From Methanobrevibacter sp. (GTDB lineage: Archaea > Methanobacteriota > Methanobacteria > Methanobacteriales > Methanobacteriaceae), in contig NZ_SUTI01000014.1 in assembly GCF_015062985.1 (NCBI RefSeq), forward strand, positions 1 to 44,724: a DNA stretch of 44,724 bases, read 5' to 3'. Both the position numbers and the translations under genes were made by a program. Each line of letters opens with the position of its first letter. Position 1 is the stretch's first letter. The notes beneath the pieces are model-generated. The model was not told the DNA's origin. It searched no databases and was given only the letters and a program-made list of their open reading frames with translations. This document shows positions 33,081 through 41,705 of the stretch, in pieces.

Positions 33081-34599
33081 ATACTACAACTCCTTCTTTT
33101 AATTTTTCAAGATAATCATAATCAGAAGTGATTTCTCCAATTATATTTGTCGCTTCAAAGGTTTCCGCTGTTGGTCCAAATTCAATATTGTCCTCAAATC
33201 TGATACCTATTAAACCAGCACTTTTTGAAGCCATGTTAGTAATACCGATTTGACCTCTAATAACTTTATCAACAGGGTTATTTTCAGGAACTAAACCTTT
33301 AGCTGCCTTTTTATCTCCTTCAAAAATAACAATGTGCATACCGGGTACTGAAAAGTGAACCTTAATCTGACCTACAGGATTTTCTAAAAGACCAGACAAC
33401 AGTTTGAAGTACCTTACAGACCTTGGAGCATTATCCACAAATTTAATTGTACAAATCTCCTCTTTTTTAACAGCTTTGGTAATTACTCTTCCTTCTTTTA
33501 GGATATCAATCGTATGCTTAGGAATTTGTTCGACAACAATGGCGTCATCGTCAACCATTCCGTCTATCATATGTTCAACGCCGACTGCAGACAATAATTC
33601 AGTAGCTTCACTTTGAGTTTTATTCAATAGCATTAACCTTTGCTGTTCTGATTTTACAGTTATAAAATCATTTTCTTTAGCAATGTCAATAATTTCCATA
33701 CCGTTTACAATCTTTCCAACAGTAGTATGATTTGGAGATAAAACTCTGTTTTCACGGTAAATGAAAAGCTTTCCTACACCCACACCATTGTTTCTGACAG
33801 TGATGGTTCCTCTATTTCTCTTGGTTGTGTGTTCTTTCGGTTTCTCAAGACCTGCCAAATCATAAAAACCAACAAAAGATTCACTGTCATATGATACTTT
33901 AATTCTGCCGTCTTTAATTAAAGAGAACAGATGTTCAACTCCCACTGGGGAATCATCATCAATATCAAATGATATGTATGTGTATAGTTCATTTCCTTCT
34001 CCCAAAACAATGCTTAAATCTGATACGGAATAACTATCAGTAGTTGTGCTTCTTTCAATAATAGGTTCAATGCCTAAAACTGAATCGTCATCAGTAAGAT
34101 TCTCCAATGTTTTCCTACCCCCGATAACACGGGCAAAAATACCTTTATTATGCGGAGGAACACTATAAACATTAGTAGTATTCTCTTTAAGCATAATTAA
34201 ATGAGTGGACTCATTACTAAAACTGGATAAACTTAAAACAACATCCCCCTCATAATACTTATGCTCATCATGGGTAGGTTCCAAATCAGTGACAATAGGA
34301 CCGATAGCTACTTCAGTAGGAGTAGACCACCTTATATCCAAATCTACAAACTCTTCATATTGATTCTTCCATACATCAACAAGAGGTTGCGCATCTTCAG
34401 ACTCATCTAATTCAATGATTATGGATCCCTTATTTGTTTTAATTTTATACTTGTTTATGTTTTTTTCAAGCTCTTTTTTACCTTTAATTAAACAAACAAT
34501 ACTACCAGGAGTATATGGTGCATTTGTCTCAACAATCACATCCTGAATTGTTGAACCATCCGCAACATCTATTTCTTCTCCATTGATTTTAATTAACAT
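33052..34599 (-). CDS. methanogenesis marker protein 3
   Basis: 515 residues. It starts with a ubiquitin-like domain (MLIKINGEEIDVADGSTIQD), then a domain with repeats related to cyclophilin-type peptidyl-prolyl isomerases (HTTVGKIVNGMEIIDIAKEN near 293). The order mmp3-mmp6-mmp5-mmp15-mmp17 is the standard marker cluster of Methanobacteria. Mmp3 has been reported in the MCR activation complex. GGAG precedes the ATG at 34599, and the TATA-rich stretch at about 34620-34650 is the likely operon promoter. Confidence 0.88.
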   Translation of the reverse strand: MLIKINGEEIDVADGSTIQDVIVETNAPYTPGSIVCLIKGKKELEKNINKYKIKTNKGSIIIELDESEDAQPLVDVWKNQYEEFVDLDIRWSTPTEVAIGPIVTDLEPTHDEHKYYEGDVVLSLSSFSNESTHLIMLKENTTNVYSVPPHNKGIFARVIGGRKTLENLTDDDSVLGIEPIIERSTTTDSYSVSDLSIVLGEGNELYTYISFDIDDDSPVGVEHLFSLIKDGRIKVSYDSESFVGFYDLAGLEKPKEHTTKRNRGTITVRNNGVGVGKLFIYRENRVLSPNHTTVGKIVNGMEIIDIAKENDFITVKSEQQRLMLLNKTQSEATELLSAVGVEHMIDGMVDDDAIVVEQIPKHTIDILKEGRVITKAVKKEEICTIKFVDNAPRSVRYFKLLSGLLENPVGQIKVHFSVPGMHIVIFEGDKKAAKGLVPENNPVDKVIRGQIGITNMASKSAGLIGIRFEDNIEFGPTAETFEATNIIGEITSDYDYLEKLKEGVVVYVTESNHES

Positions 34600-34723
34600 A
34601 CAATCTCCTAATAAGAATTTTTAATATTATATATTTATTATTTTATTATATATTAAAATTATTTATTTAATTTTGAAAAGCTTTATTAACACATAATTAT
34701 AACAATTATATTGGGGGTAAAAA

Positions 34724-35461
34724 ATGACTATCACTAAAAAAAATATATTTTCATTACTAATCATTTTAATCATGTGCGTAGGAGCCATTTCTGCAGTTAG
34801 CGCATATACCGGAACCGGATTTTCACATAACATACCAAGTTCCAAGTACCATGATTTATCCGCTTCAGATATTCTAAGCAAATACCCTGACAGCGAATGC
34901 CATGTGGAAGAGACTGCAATATGTACCAGCGTTGTGGATGGGGATACCATTTATCTGGACAATGGTAAAAAAGTCCGTTTAGTTGGGGTCAATACTCCTG
35001 AAAGAGGCGTTGACGGATATATTACATCAAAGAATTTTGTTCAAAAATTATGCCTGAACAAAAAAGTCGGATTGGATATCGATGATTCCAAACACACCGA
35101 CCGATATGGCAGGACACTGGCTGTCGTGATTGTTGATGGAAAGAATGTCAATGAAATGCTTTTAAAAGAAGGCCTTGCCGAAATCATGTATATGCCGCCA
35201 AGTGAATTTTATCCATACAACTGGGCAAATGACAACACACCCACCTCCAGTTATCAAAGTTCAGATACAAGCAGTTCGGCTACCTCTTCACACAGTTCAT
35301 CCGACTCCGGAAGTTACGTTGGAAATTCAAATTCCGGAAAATTCCATTATGCATCCTGCGGCAGTGTTGGAAAAATGTCCGATAAAAATAAGGTGTTCTT
35401 TTCAAGCAGAGCGGATGCTATAAATCAAGGATATGTGCCATGTAAACGATGCAATCCCTAA
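34724..35461 (+). CDS. secreted thermonuclease (SNase-like) with C-terminal Ada-type zinc motif
   Basis: 245 residues. Signal peptide (about 1-26, ending ISAVSA), SNase domain (about 65-170) with catalytic R85, E93 and R130 and calcium ligands D72/D74, a Ser/Thr-rich linker (about 173-200) and a tail with HYASCGS and VPCKRCNP that pairs two Cys sites, similar to the Ada metal-binding segment. The expected SNase active-site residues are all present. It likely degrades DNA or RNA outside the cell or at the cell surface. GGGGGT is the ribosome site. It diverges from the marker operon. Confidence 0.88.
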   Translation: MTITKKNIFSLLIILIMCVGAISAVSAYTGTGFSHNIPSSKYHDLSASDILSKYPDSECHVEETAICTSVVDGDTIYLDNGKKVRLVGVNTPERGVDGYITSKNFVQKLCLNKKVGLDIDDSKHTDRYGRTLAVVIVDGKNVNEMLLKEGLAEIMYMPPSEFYPYNWANDNTPTSSYQSSDTSSSATSSHSSSDSGSYVGNSNSGKFHYASCGSVGKMSDKNKVFFSSRADAINQGYVPCKRCNP

Positions 35462-35494
35462 TAACTTAATTCATTAAAAAATAGGAAAAAAGAG

Positions 35495-36469
35495 TTACCT
35501 GAAAATAAAAACAGGGTTTACATCTTGATTAAATACTTCAGCCTGTTCATTTTTATAATTCAGGTAAAGTGAATTTGAATCTGTTACCTCACCAACAACC
35601 GCGGCTTCGATTGAATATCTTGAAAGGTATTCCTTAATGTAGTCACAGTATTCTTCAGATGCAGTGAATACAAAACCTGATCCCGGGTAAGACCTAAGCC
35701 AATCCACCCATTCAACGCTTTCATTTCTAGGAATATCCTCGAGGTTGACTACCGCACCTTTTCCGGAAGTTTCCAAAAGCATTTCCAAAGTTCCTAAAAT
35801 CCCCGGGTTTGAGATATCCTTTCCGGATTTTATATAATCATGTTCGGCCAGGTACTGGACTGCAGTAATCTGGTCACGGACAATTTGTGCATCCTTATCG
35901 TAAGTAGTATCCCAATTAAGGCTAAACATTTCATGAGGCTTGCCGTCAAGGTCTATTGCAACAATCACCTTATCTCCGACTTCTGCACCGAAACTTGTTA
36001 TAATCTTATCCTTTTGGGCAATTCCTACAATGGCCACTCCCAAAGAATCAACTTCACCATCAGGATGCAGGTGTCCTCCAACCATTGGAACGCCAAATTT
36101 TAAGCATCCGTCTTTAATTCCATTCAATAAATCTTCGTAAATGGCATCATTACTTATTGACATTATGTTAACCATTGCCAATGGTTTGCCTCCCATTGCG
36201 GCAATATCATTCACATTCACCAAAACTGAGCAATATCCTGCCCAATAAGGATTTACATTCATAATATCGCCCCAGATTCCATCAGCAGCAAGCAATAAAA
36301 CCTGATTATTTCCTATGTCAATGGCTGAGGCATCATCACCAATGTCTATTACCACATCACCTGAAACATTATATGATTCTTTTAAAAGGGATATTACATT
36401 ATCAATAGAACTTTTACGTGACACTCCTTTAAATTCTTGAATTTCCCGAACAAGATTTTCAAAATCCAA
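35495..36469 (-). CDS. methanogenesis marker protein 2 (PurM/AIR synthase-like)
   Basis: 324 residues. A two-domain PurM-type protein with GDDASAIDIG near 43, LAADGIWGDIM near 60, NVNDIAAMGGKPLAMVN near 84 and GGHLHPDGEV near 131; these are the ATP-binding features of the AIR synthase/HypE/SelD superfamily. The sequence fits the methanogenesis marker 2 group. The substrate is unknown. It is followed upstream on the same strand by the DUF2117 gene at 15 bp distance, so both probably share an operon with Nob1. Confidence 0.85.
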   Translation of the reverse strand: MDFENLVREIQEFKGVSRKSSIDNVISLLKESYNVSGDVVIDIGDDASAIDIGNNQVLLLAADGIWGDIMNVNPYWAGYCSVLVNVNDIAAMGGKPLAMVNIMSISNDAIYEDLLNGIKDGCLKFGVPMVGGHLHPDGEVDSLGVAIVGIAQKDKIITSFGAEVGDKVIVAIDLDGKPHEMFSLNWDTTYDKDAQIVRDQITAVQYLAEHDYIKSGKDISNPGILGTLEMLLETSGKGAVVNLEDIPRNESVEWVDWLRSYPGSGFVFTASEEYCDYIKEYLSRYSIEAAVVGEVTDSNSLYLNYKNEQAEVFNQDVNPVFIFR

Positions 36470-36484
36470 ATTTTCACAACCTAG

Positions 36485-37600
36485 TTAAATTATATAGTTA
36501 ATTTTGTATTTACAATTAATATTATTTATTATTTCAACAATTTTCTCTTTGACTTCCTCGATATCCTGATAATCACAGGATTCCTGTTTGTCATTGAAGA
36601 TTATCTTTTTAATATCTTGGCCAACGATGTCATCAAAACCACTTTCAACCTCAAAGATGATTGAATCCTTAGCCTTAAATCCATCTTCGACAATCTTATC
36701 CAAATCCCCATCAGTTATTCCGATTATAGGTATATCAAATCTATAAAGAATATCAGAAGATATCAAAGTAGTATCATCACCAACAGTAACTACAAGGGAA
36801 GACAGCCTGTACTTATAAACATCCTCACCGGCGTGATCTAAAAATGAAACGATGAAATCTTCAGGCTTGTCGTTTGAAATTACTCGGGGAGTTACTTTAG
36901 CATGCCTTAAAAGCCCGGTCTTTATAATTGCACTGTCCAAATCAACTTCCCCCAGCTTTTCAAGGCCATGACTTTTAAGCTCGCCTCCGACAATATCGAC
37001 AATATGATTATCCTTTGCAATCAGAGTGAGCTTATCCGAATTTGTTTTACCGATGACCACACTGTTGACCATTATGTTCTCTCCAGGACTTACTCCATGA
37101 ACAATCCTTTGATTAACGCCTGCATCATCCTGTCTGATATGATTGTCATAAACATCATCAGGATATACTATGGCCAAACCTAATTTCTCTGATAATTCTT
37201 TGACAAGTTCCAAATCATTATTCCATGGAATAATGCTGCCGTCAGCCTCCCCTGGCCTTTCAATTTGAATTACCGGAACATTATTTTCACCAATCTTATC
37301 AACATAATGATTATAGACCTTATATCCAAAAACCTGTCCTGTCACATCGGATTTGCCATAATTAAGTAAGAAAATCACATCAACATTATCATCATAGAAT
37401 ATCTTTAAGGAATCGCTTGGAACCAACTTTTTTGTGATATCGATGATATTTTCCAAACCTGCATCTATTACTGCAGTTCTGCCCATTGTTCCGCCCAATC
37501 TTACCGAAACATCCCCATAATCCTTAATCAATTCTATTAATTTTAAAGCATAACCTGTATCTATAATGTTTGGGCCGTGGACTACAATACCTATCCTCAT
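36485..37600 (-). CDS. DUF2117-type conserved archaeal protein
   Basis: 371 residues. Begins with a Rossmann-like MRIGIVVHGPNIIDTGYA and RLGGTMGRTAVIDAGLE, a FLLNYGKSD strand, then GIVxGxSxGENI-type VHGVSPGENIM near 181 and a C-terminal domain with VVTVGDDTTLIS and PIIGITDGDLD (nucleotide-binding look). It matches the methanogen DUF2117 group as I recall it; function unknown. It overlaps the Nob1 gene by 4 bp, so they are coupled. Confidence 0.65.
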   Translation of the reverse strand: MRIGIVVHGPNIIDTGYALKLIELIKDYGDVSVRLGGTMGRTAVIDAGLENIIDITKKLVPSDSLKIFYDDNVDVIFLLNYGKSDVTGQVFGYKVYNHYVDKIGENNVPVIQIERPGEADGSIIPWNNDLELVKELSEKLGLAIVYPDDVYDNHIRQDDAGVNQRIVHGVSPGENIMVNSVVIGKTNSDKLTLIAKDNHIVDIVGGELKSHGLEKLGEVDLDSAIIKTGLLRHAKVTPRVISNDKPEDFIVSFLDHAGEDVYKYRLSSLVVTVGDDTTLISSDILYRFDIPIIGITDGDLDKIVEDGFKAKDSIIFEVESGFDDIVGQDIKKIIFNDKQESCDYQDIEEVKEKIVEIINNINCKYKINYII

Positions 37601-38103
37601 TTTTCCACCCTGATTCTTTTTTTATAAATTCTTGACCCGCAAATTTCACAATCGTCAAAAGGATAATCTTCACCATATTCCTTCTTGCATCCTTCACAAA
37701 CCTTTTTCCAATTGTAAATCTCTTTAATTCCCTCAGTTATAATGCCTGAATATGGAATATCCATTATTTTTAAAGTGTTTTGAATAGTGTAATCATCACT
37801 AATCACTTTAACGTTCTTGCCTTCCTTTGAAAACATGTATGCTAAAGCAATCAATTTTGTATCGGGTTTTGACAATCTTAAAATATCACCGGAATCAGAT
37901 ATAATATCATTCACACAATTTATATACTCCGATTGTACATCTTGTATAATCAGCTTCCCCTCATCAATTGCCATGTCAAAAACCAGTCTTGATTCGAAAT
38001 CCTTGATTTCGGCAGTGATTTCGGGAACTGTAAAATTATTGTTCGAAATAATTTTAAAGCCGTTGATAAAAGCAGATGCGTCCAATACATAAACAATTTC
38101 CAT
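37597..38103 (-). CDS. nob1: Nob1-type PIN-domain endonuclease with zinc ribbon
   Basis: 168 residues. PIN domain with the acidic catalytic residues (D8 in YVLDASAFI, D43/E-rich helix, D79/D104 in KLIALAYMF and ISDDYTI) and a C-terminal zinc ribbon with CxxC pairs (CEGCKKEYG and CEICGSR). Archaeal Nob1 cleaves the 3' end of 16S rRNA precursor (site D). Length and domain order fit. No ribosome site is obvious at the ATG (38103), but the A/T-rich upstream stretch is consistent with a leaderless message. Confidence 0.9.
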   Translation of the reverse strand: MEIVYVLDASAFINGFKIISNNNFTVPEITAEIKDFESRLVFDMAIDEGKLIIQDVQSEYINCVNDIISDSGDILRLSKPDTKLIALAYMFSKEGKNVKVISDDYTIQNTLKIMDIPYSGIITEGIKEIYNWKKVCEGCKKEYGEDYPFDDCEICGSRIYKKRIRVEK

Positions 38104-38191
38104 ATGATTATTTTTAATCTTATAAACTAATAAATTTTAGTTATTTTATTTGAGTTGAAATCGGCCAATAATCTGGAATAAAGTTGGGATA

Positions 38192-38275
38192 TTTATGGAA
38201 TAATCCATAAAGGGAATTAGAATCAGTATTGGTTGAATTTGGGATATATCTGGAAAAATCTATTTAAATTTAGAT
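38192..38275 (+). promoter_or_regulatory. palindromic operator candidates ahead of the regulator operon
   Basis: A perfect inverted repeat TTTATGGA-ATAA-TCCATAAA spans 38192-38211 (8-bp arms). A further ATCTA/TAGAT pair spans 38258-38275, and TCTGGAAnAA occurs twice (38172-38181, and about 38249-38258). The spacing and symmetry suit winged-helix dimers, and the gene behind it encodes such regulators. Confidence 0.45.
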
Positions 38276-38352
38276 GAAACAATCTGATATTATACAAAAT
38301 TCATTTAATTCACAAAGATTTAAATGAATAAAAAAATGGAGGAAAGAAAAAA

Positions 38353-39138
38353 ATGAATAGTCCTGGAAGCCTTAATAATGATATCAAATTTCTTGCAAAA
38401 TCAGAGATTCGTCTAAAAATACTAAGTGAATTATACAACCACCCAAACAATGTACGGGGCATAGTCAATAAGACAAAAATCACTTACAGCTCCGTTTCAA
38501 GCAATATGGCTAAATTAGAGCAGAATAACCACATCAAAAAAATAAAAAACAAATACCATATCAATCCGATGACAGTTATTTACTTTAAAACCCTGATGGA
38601 CTTTAAGAACAGCATCGAACTGATTAGTGCATACAACACATTCTGGGGAAAACATAACATAAAACAGTTAAACCTCGAATCAATAAAATCCATCACTGAT
38701 TTAAAAGAATCCAAATTGATTGAAACAACTCCTCTCGACATATATAGAACCCATAATGTCATTAAAGAACAATTAATTAAATCCAATTCCATCAAAGCTA
38801 TTTTTCCGTATTTGCACCCCGATTATCCTCAACTGATAGAAAATATTTTGAAAAATGACGGGAATGTGGAATTGATAATTCCAAAGGATATAAACAAGGC
38901 TTTGATGGCTCAAATCAATGAAAAAATAAGAAGAACTGCACTAAAGGAAAAAAGATTAAAAATCAATTCTGCAAAAGATGATTTAAAAATATATTTGACA
39001 ATTTGTGATGAATCAATGAGTCTCGGATTGTTTAAAAACGACGGCAGCTTTGATCAAAACAGGATTGTGATTTCTGAAAATGAAAAGTCCAGAAACTGGG
39101 CATTGAATTTATTTGAAAGTATAAAGGAGGGGGCATAA
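38353..39138 (+). CDS. winged-helix regulator with FilR1/DUF1724-type effector domain (first of three)
   Basis: 261 residues. N-terminal winged helix (about 12-75; RLKILSELYNHPNNVRG and a SYSSVSSNMAKLEQNNHI-like recognition helix), then a middle and a C-terminal truncated PLD-like domain (KIYLTICDESMSLGLF near 215). This is the methanogen FilR1-like family of transcription regulators. GGAGG lies 11 bases before the ATG. It starts a three-regulator operon also holding moaB; the next gene follows 1 bp later. Confidence 0.8.
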   Translation: MNSPGSLNNDIKFLAKSEIRLKILSELYNHPNNVRGIVNKTKITYSSVSSNMAKLEQNNHIKKIKNKYHINPMTVIYFKTLMDFKNSIELISAYNTFWGKHNIKQLNLESIKSITDLKESKLIETTPLDIYRTHNVIKEQLIKSNSIKAIFPYLHPDYPQLIENILKNDGNVELIIPKDINKALMAQINEKIRRTALKEKRLKINSAKDDLKIYLTICDESMSLGLFKNDGSFDQNRIVISENEKSRNWALNLFESIKEGA

Positions 39139-39139
39139 C

Positions 39140-39931
39140 ATGACCAATTCAAAAACAAAAAACGAGTTGAGCAAAGAATTTAAGGATGTGAAATACATTT
39201 TAACCTCAGGCATGAGAACAAAATTATTATTGTCACTATATGAGTATCCAAAAAATTTAGAGGACCTACGAAATGAACTGATAAAACCTTCAGCAACAAT
39301 ACTGCACGGACTTAAAGAATTGGAAACAATAAATCTTGTTAAAAAAGTTCAAAAACACTACAACCTCACATCAAACGGGTATCTGCTAACCACAAATCTG
39401 ATAAAGCTAATAGAAAACTGGAACTCAATAAATAAAAGTAAAAAATTTTGGAACAGCCACAATCTATCAGACATTCCTGAAGAAATGTTGAAGAACATTT
39501 ATCTTTTAAAAGATGCCGAATATGTCAATTCAACAACAAGCAATCTGTCCAATGCATTTAACAACTACATCAAATTAATTTCAAATGCAAAACGCCTAAA
39601 GATACTTCTTCCGATTTATTCAGAAAATCACTTTGAACACCTGATTAAACAATTGAACGAAAATAAACTTGAACATCTCGAATTGATTGTGAGTAAGGAT
39701 ATATTAAATTCAATTGAAAAAAATGAATTGTTGGCAAACTCCCTATTAAAAAACGACAAAGTCCATATAACAACACTAGACATGAACCTGAAAATCTTTT
39801 TAACACTATCCGATGAATTCATGTCATTGACCCTATTTTTCAAGGACGGGCACTACGACGACTCCCAGATATTGATTGGAAAAGACAAAAACGCTTTAAA
39901 ATGGGCATTTAATCTATTTTCGATCATTTGA
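39140..39931 (+). CDS. second winged-helix FilR1-type regulator, paralogue
   Basis: 263 residues, the same domain plan as the preceding gene (winged helix about 20-85; PLD-like C terminus with KIFLTLSDEFMSLTLFFKDG near 219) and recognisably similar to it, so it arose by tandem duplication and then diverged. The ribosome site GGAGGGGG lies inside the end of the previous gene. The stop (39931) is 14 bp from the third regulator. Confidence 0.8.
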   Translation: MTNSKTKNELSKEFKDVKYILTSGMRTKLLLSLYEYPKNLEDLRNELIKPSATILHGLKELETINLVKKVQKHYNLTSNGYLLTTNLIKLIENWNSINKSKKFWNSHNLSDIPEEMLKNIYLLKDAEYVNSTTSNLSNAFNNYIKLISNAKRLKILLPIYSENHFEHLIKQLNENKLEHLELIVSKDILNSIEKNELLANSLLKNDKVHITTLDMNLKIFLTLSDEFMSLTLFFKDGHYDDSQILIGKDKNALKWAFNLFSII

Positions 39932-39945
39932 GGGATGAGTTTGTT

Positions 39946-40266
39946 ATGAAGACTAATAAAAAACATTTAGGAATATGGCAGATAAAAAATAAGGAATTAA
40001 TTAATTTGATAATTGGAAGAAAAGGTGGGGAGACTACAACTAAAATTATTGACAAAATATTAATTAAACCTTACAATATTAACCAATTATCAAAAATGTT
40101 GAATTTAGACTATAAAACAATTACATACCACATTGAAATCATTTATGAGCTCAAATATGTGGAAAAAGAGGAGTTTAAAAATTCCACATTATATTATCCG
40201 AGCAATAAATTATTTAATTGCTTAGATGAATATAATTTAATAAAAGAATTTATTAAAAATGAATAA
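39946..40266 (+). CDS. short winged-helix transcription regulator (third of three)
   Basis: 106 residues from the ATG at 39946, a better start than the TTG at 39928 because GAGGGATGAG precedes it. It contains a single winged-helix domain (about 30-90) with TTTKIIDKILIKPYNINQ and LSKMLNLDYKTITYHIEIIY, but no effector domain. It may be a partner or a stripped-down relative of the two larger regulators. Its stop is 13 bp before moaB. Confidence 0.75.
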   Translation: MKTNKKHLGIWQIKNKELINLIIGRKGGETTTKIIDKILIKPYNINQLSKMLNLDYKTITYHIEIIYELKYVEKEEFKNSTLYYPSNKLFNCLDEYNLIKEFIKNE

Positions 40267-40279
40267 GTAGGTATGTAAA

Positions 40280-40786
40280 ATGAAAAGTGAAACATCTACA
40301 CAACATCAAAAAGAATCCTCGAAAGACATCACATGCGGAATAATCACATTAAGCGACAGCAGAAAATCAAAAAAACTGGATTTGTCCGGCCAATTTATGG
40401 CTGAAGAAATTGAAGCAAGATATACATTAAAATCAAGAGACCTAATCCCTGATGAAAGGGATGAACTGATAAAATCAATAGAGAACATGATTTCATTAAA
40501 TATCGATGTTATTCTAACAACAGGGGGAACCGGACTGGATCCTCGAGACATAACTGTTGAAACTGTTGAATCACTTTTCGAAAAAAAATTAGACGGCTTT
40601 GGAGAAATGTTTAGGGCAAAATCTTATGAGGAAATCGGTGCGGCAGCATTACTTTCAAGAGCTACAGCCGGAATCTACAAAAAAACAGTGATATTTTCCA
40701 TGCCTGGCTCACCTAATGCTGTTAAAACCGCATTCAGCATAATAATTGATGAACTACCTCACTTTGTCCACCATGTGAAAAAATGA
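40280..40786 (+). CDS. moaB: molybdenum cofactor biosynthesis protein MoaB/MogA
   Basis: 168 residues. MoCF-binding-domain motifs: GIITLSDSRKSKKLDLSG near 20, ILTTGGTGLDPRDIT near 77 (the GGTG loop) and SMPGSPNAVKTAF near 142. Members adenylate or insert molybdopterin; in methanogens the cofactor serves formylmethanofuran dehydrogenase and formate dehydrogenase. It is 13 bp from the third regulator gene and ends in its own terminator, so it appears to be co-transcribed with the regulators. Confidence 0.92.
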   Translation: MKSETSTQHQKESSKDITCGIITLSDSRKSKKLDLSGQFMAEEIEARYTLKSRDLIPDERDELIKSIENMISLNIDVILTTGGTGLDPRDITVETVESLFEKKLDGFGEMFRAKSYEEIGAAALLSRATAGIYKKTVIFSMPGSPNAVKTAFSIIIDELPHFVHHVKK

Positions 40787-40819
40787 TGAAATTGATTTTC
40801 ATCATCTTTTTCTTTTTTT
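40783..40819 (+). terminator. strong intrinsic-type terminator after moaB
   Basis: ATGATGAAA (40783-40791) pairs with TTTCATCAT (40797-40805), a perfect 9-bp stem with a 5-nt loop, overlapping the moaB stop codon, followed by CTTTTTCTTTTTTT. The pyrE gene on the other strand ends 4 bp beyond. Confidence 0.75.
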
Positions 40820-40822
40820 AAT

Positions 40823-41347
40823 TTAGAAAAATTCATCAACAGAAATGAGGGGCTCTAATTTTATTCCGTTTTTTTTGAATTCTTCAATGGCACCCTCTTG
40901 GCGGTCAACAACAACAAAAGCCCTTTTTACATTACCGCCATTATCCTGAATGGCCTTAATGGCCTTTAAAAGAGACCCACCGGTTGTTGACACATCTTCA
41001 ACAACAATAACATTGTCCCCTTCTAAAAGTTCACCTTCAATCAATTTAGAAGTACCATAACCCTTCTTTTCTTTCCTAATCATTAATAAAGGCAATTTTG
41101 ATTCAAGTGAAACAGCAGTGGCTATTGGAACAGCACCTAAAGCAGGCCCTGCAACTTTATCAATGTCCTCTCCACTAATTTTTTCTGTGATTAATTTTGA
41201 AATTGTGGATAAAATTTCAGGCTCCGTAATTGCTTTTTTCATGTTGATATAATAATTGCTTTTCTTTCCGGAGGATAAAGTAAAGTCCCCTTCAAGAAAA
41301 ACCCCATTTTCCTTTAATAAATCAATTAAAAACTCTTTTGTAGTCAT
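40823..41347 (-). CDS. pyrE: orotate phosphoribosyltransferase
   Basis: 174 residues. Features: FTLSSGKKSNYYINMKKA near 22-39, the flexible loop with RKEKKGYGTSKLIEG near 99 and the PRPP-binding motif VIVVEDVSTTGGS near 115-127. It makes OMP from orotate and PRPP in pyrimidine synthesis. The length is normal. The ATG overlaps the stop of the PRC-barrel gene (TAATG), so they are translationally coupled. Confidence 0.95.
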   Translation of the reverse strand: MTTKEFLIDLLKENGVFLEGDFTLSSGKKSNYYINMKKAITEPEILSTISKLITEKISGEDIDKVAGPALGAVPIATAVSLESKLPLLMIRKEKKGYGTSKLIEGELLEGDNVIVVEDVSTTGGSLLKAIKAIQDNGGNVKRAFVVVDRQEGAIEEFKKNGIKLEPLISVDEFF

Positions 41348-41577
41348 TAGATATCATCTTCACCTTTAAGTAAAATTTTATCCCCGATGGCTTTTACAAG
41401 TTCCATCGGAACGATATTTTCACTGGATTTAATCTGTTCGGAAAATCCTGATTTTTTGATTACAATATCAGTTACTTCAAAAGTATCCTTGTCAAAGATA
41501 GCGTCTGCAACTTTTCCTACGATTTGGATTTCAGCATCAAGAACTTCTTTACCAATTAATTCATCTTTTATTCTCAT
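41347..41577 (-). CDS. PRC-barrel domain protein
   Basis: 76 residues from the ATG at 41577, which has GGTG 6 bases upstream (an ATG three codons earlier is in frame but overlaps the site). A single PRC-barrel: RIKDELIGKEVLDAEIQIVG, VADAIFDKDTFEVTDIVIKK, IVPMELVKAIGDKILLKG. These small beta-barrels occur in archaeal RNA-processing and regulatory contexts; role unknown. First gene of a two-gene unit with pyrE. Confidence 0.82.
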   Translation of the reverse strand: MRIKDELIGKEVLDAEIQIVGKVADAIFDKDTFEVTDIVIKKSGFSEQIKSSENIVPMELVKAIGDKILLKGEDDI

Positions 41578-41705
41578 AAAAAACACCTATTTCTTATATT
41601 GTATTTTCAATTTAAAATATATTTCTCATTTACTTGTATAATCAATATAACAAATTGTATTAAATATAACCAATATAATAACAATATTGATTTAATGGTG
41701 AAGAT

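Noticed and set aside
34663..34950. 95-residue frame on the minus strand
   Set aside because: It opposes the signal peptide and start of the nuclease gene and has no recognisable motif or ribosome site.
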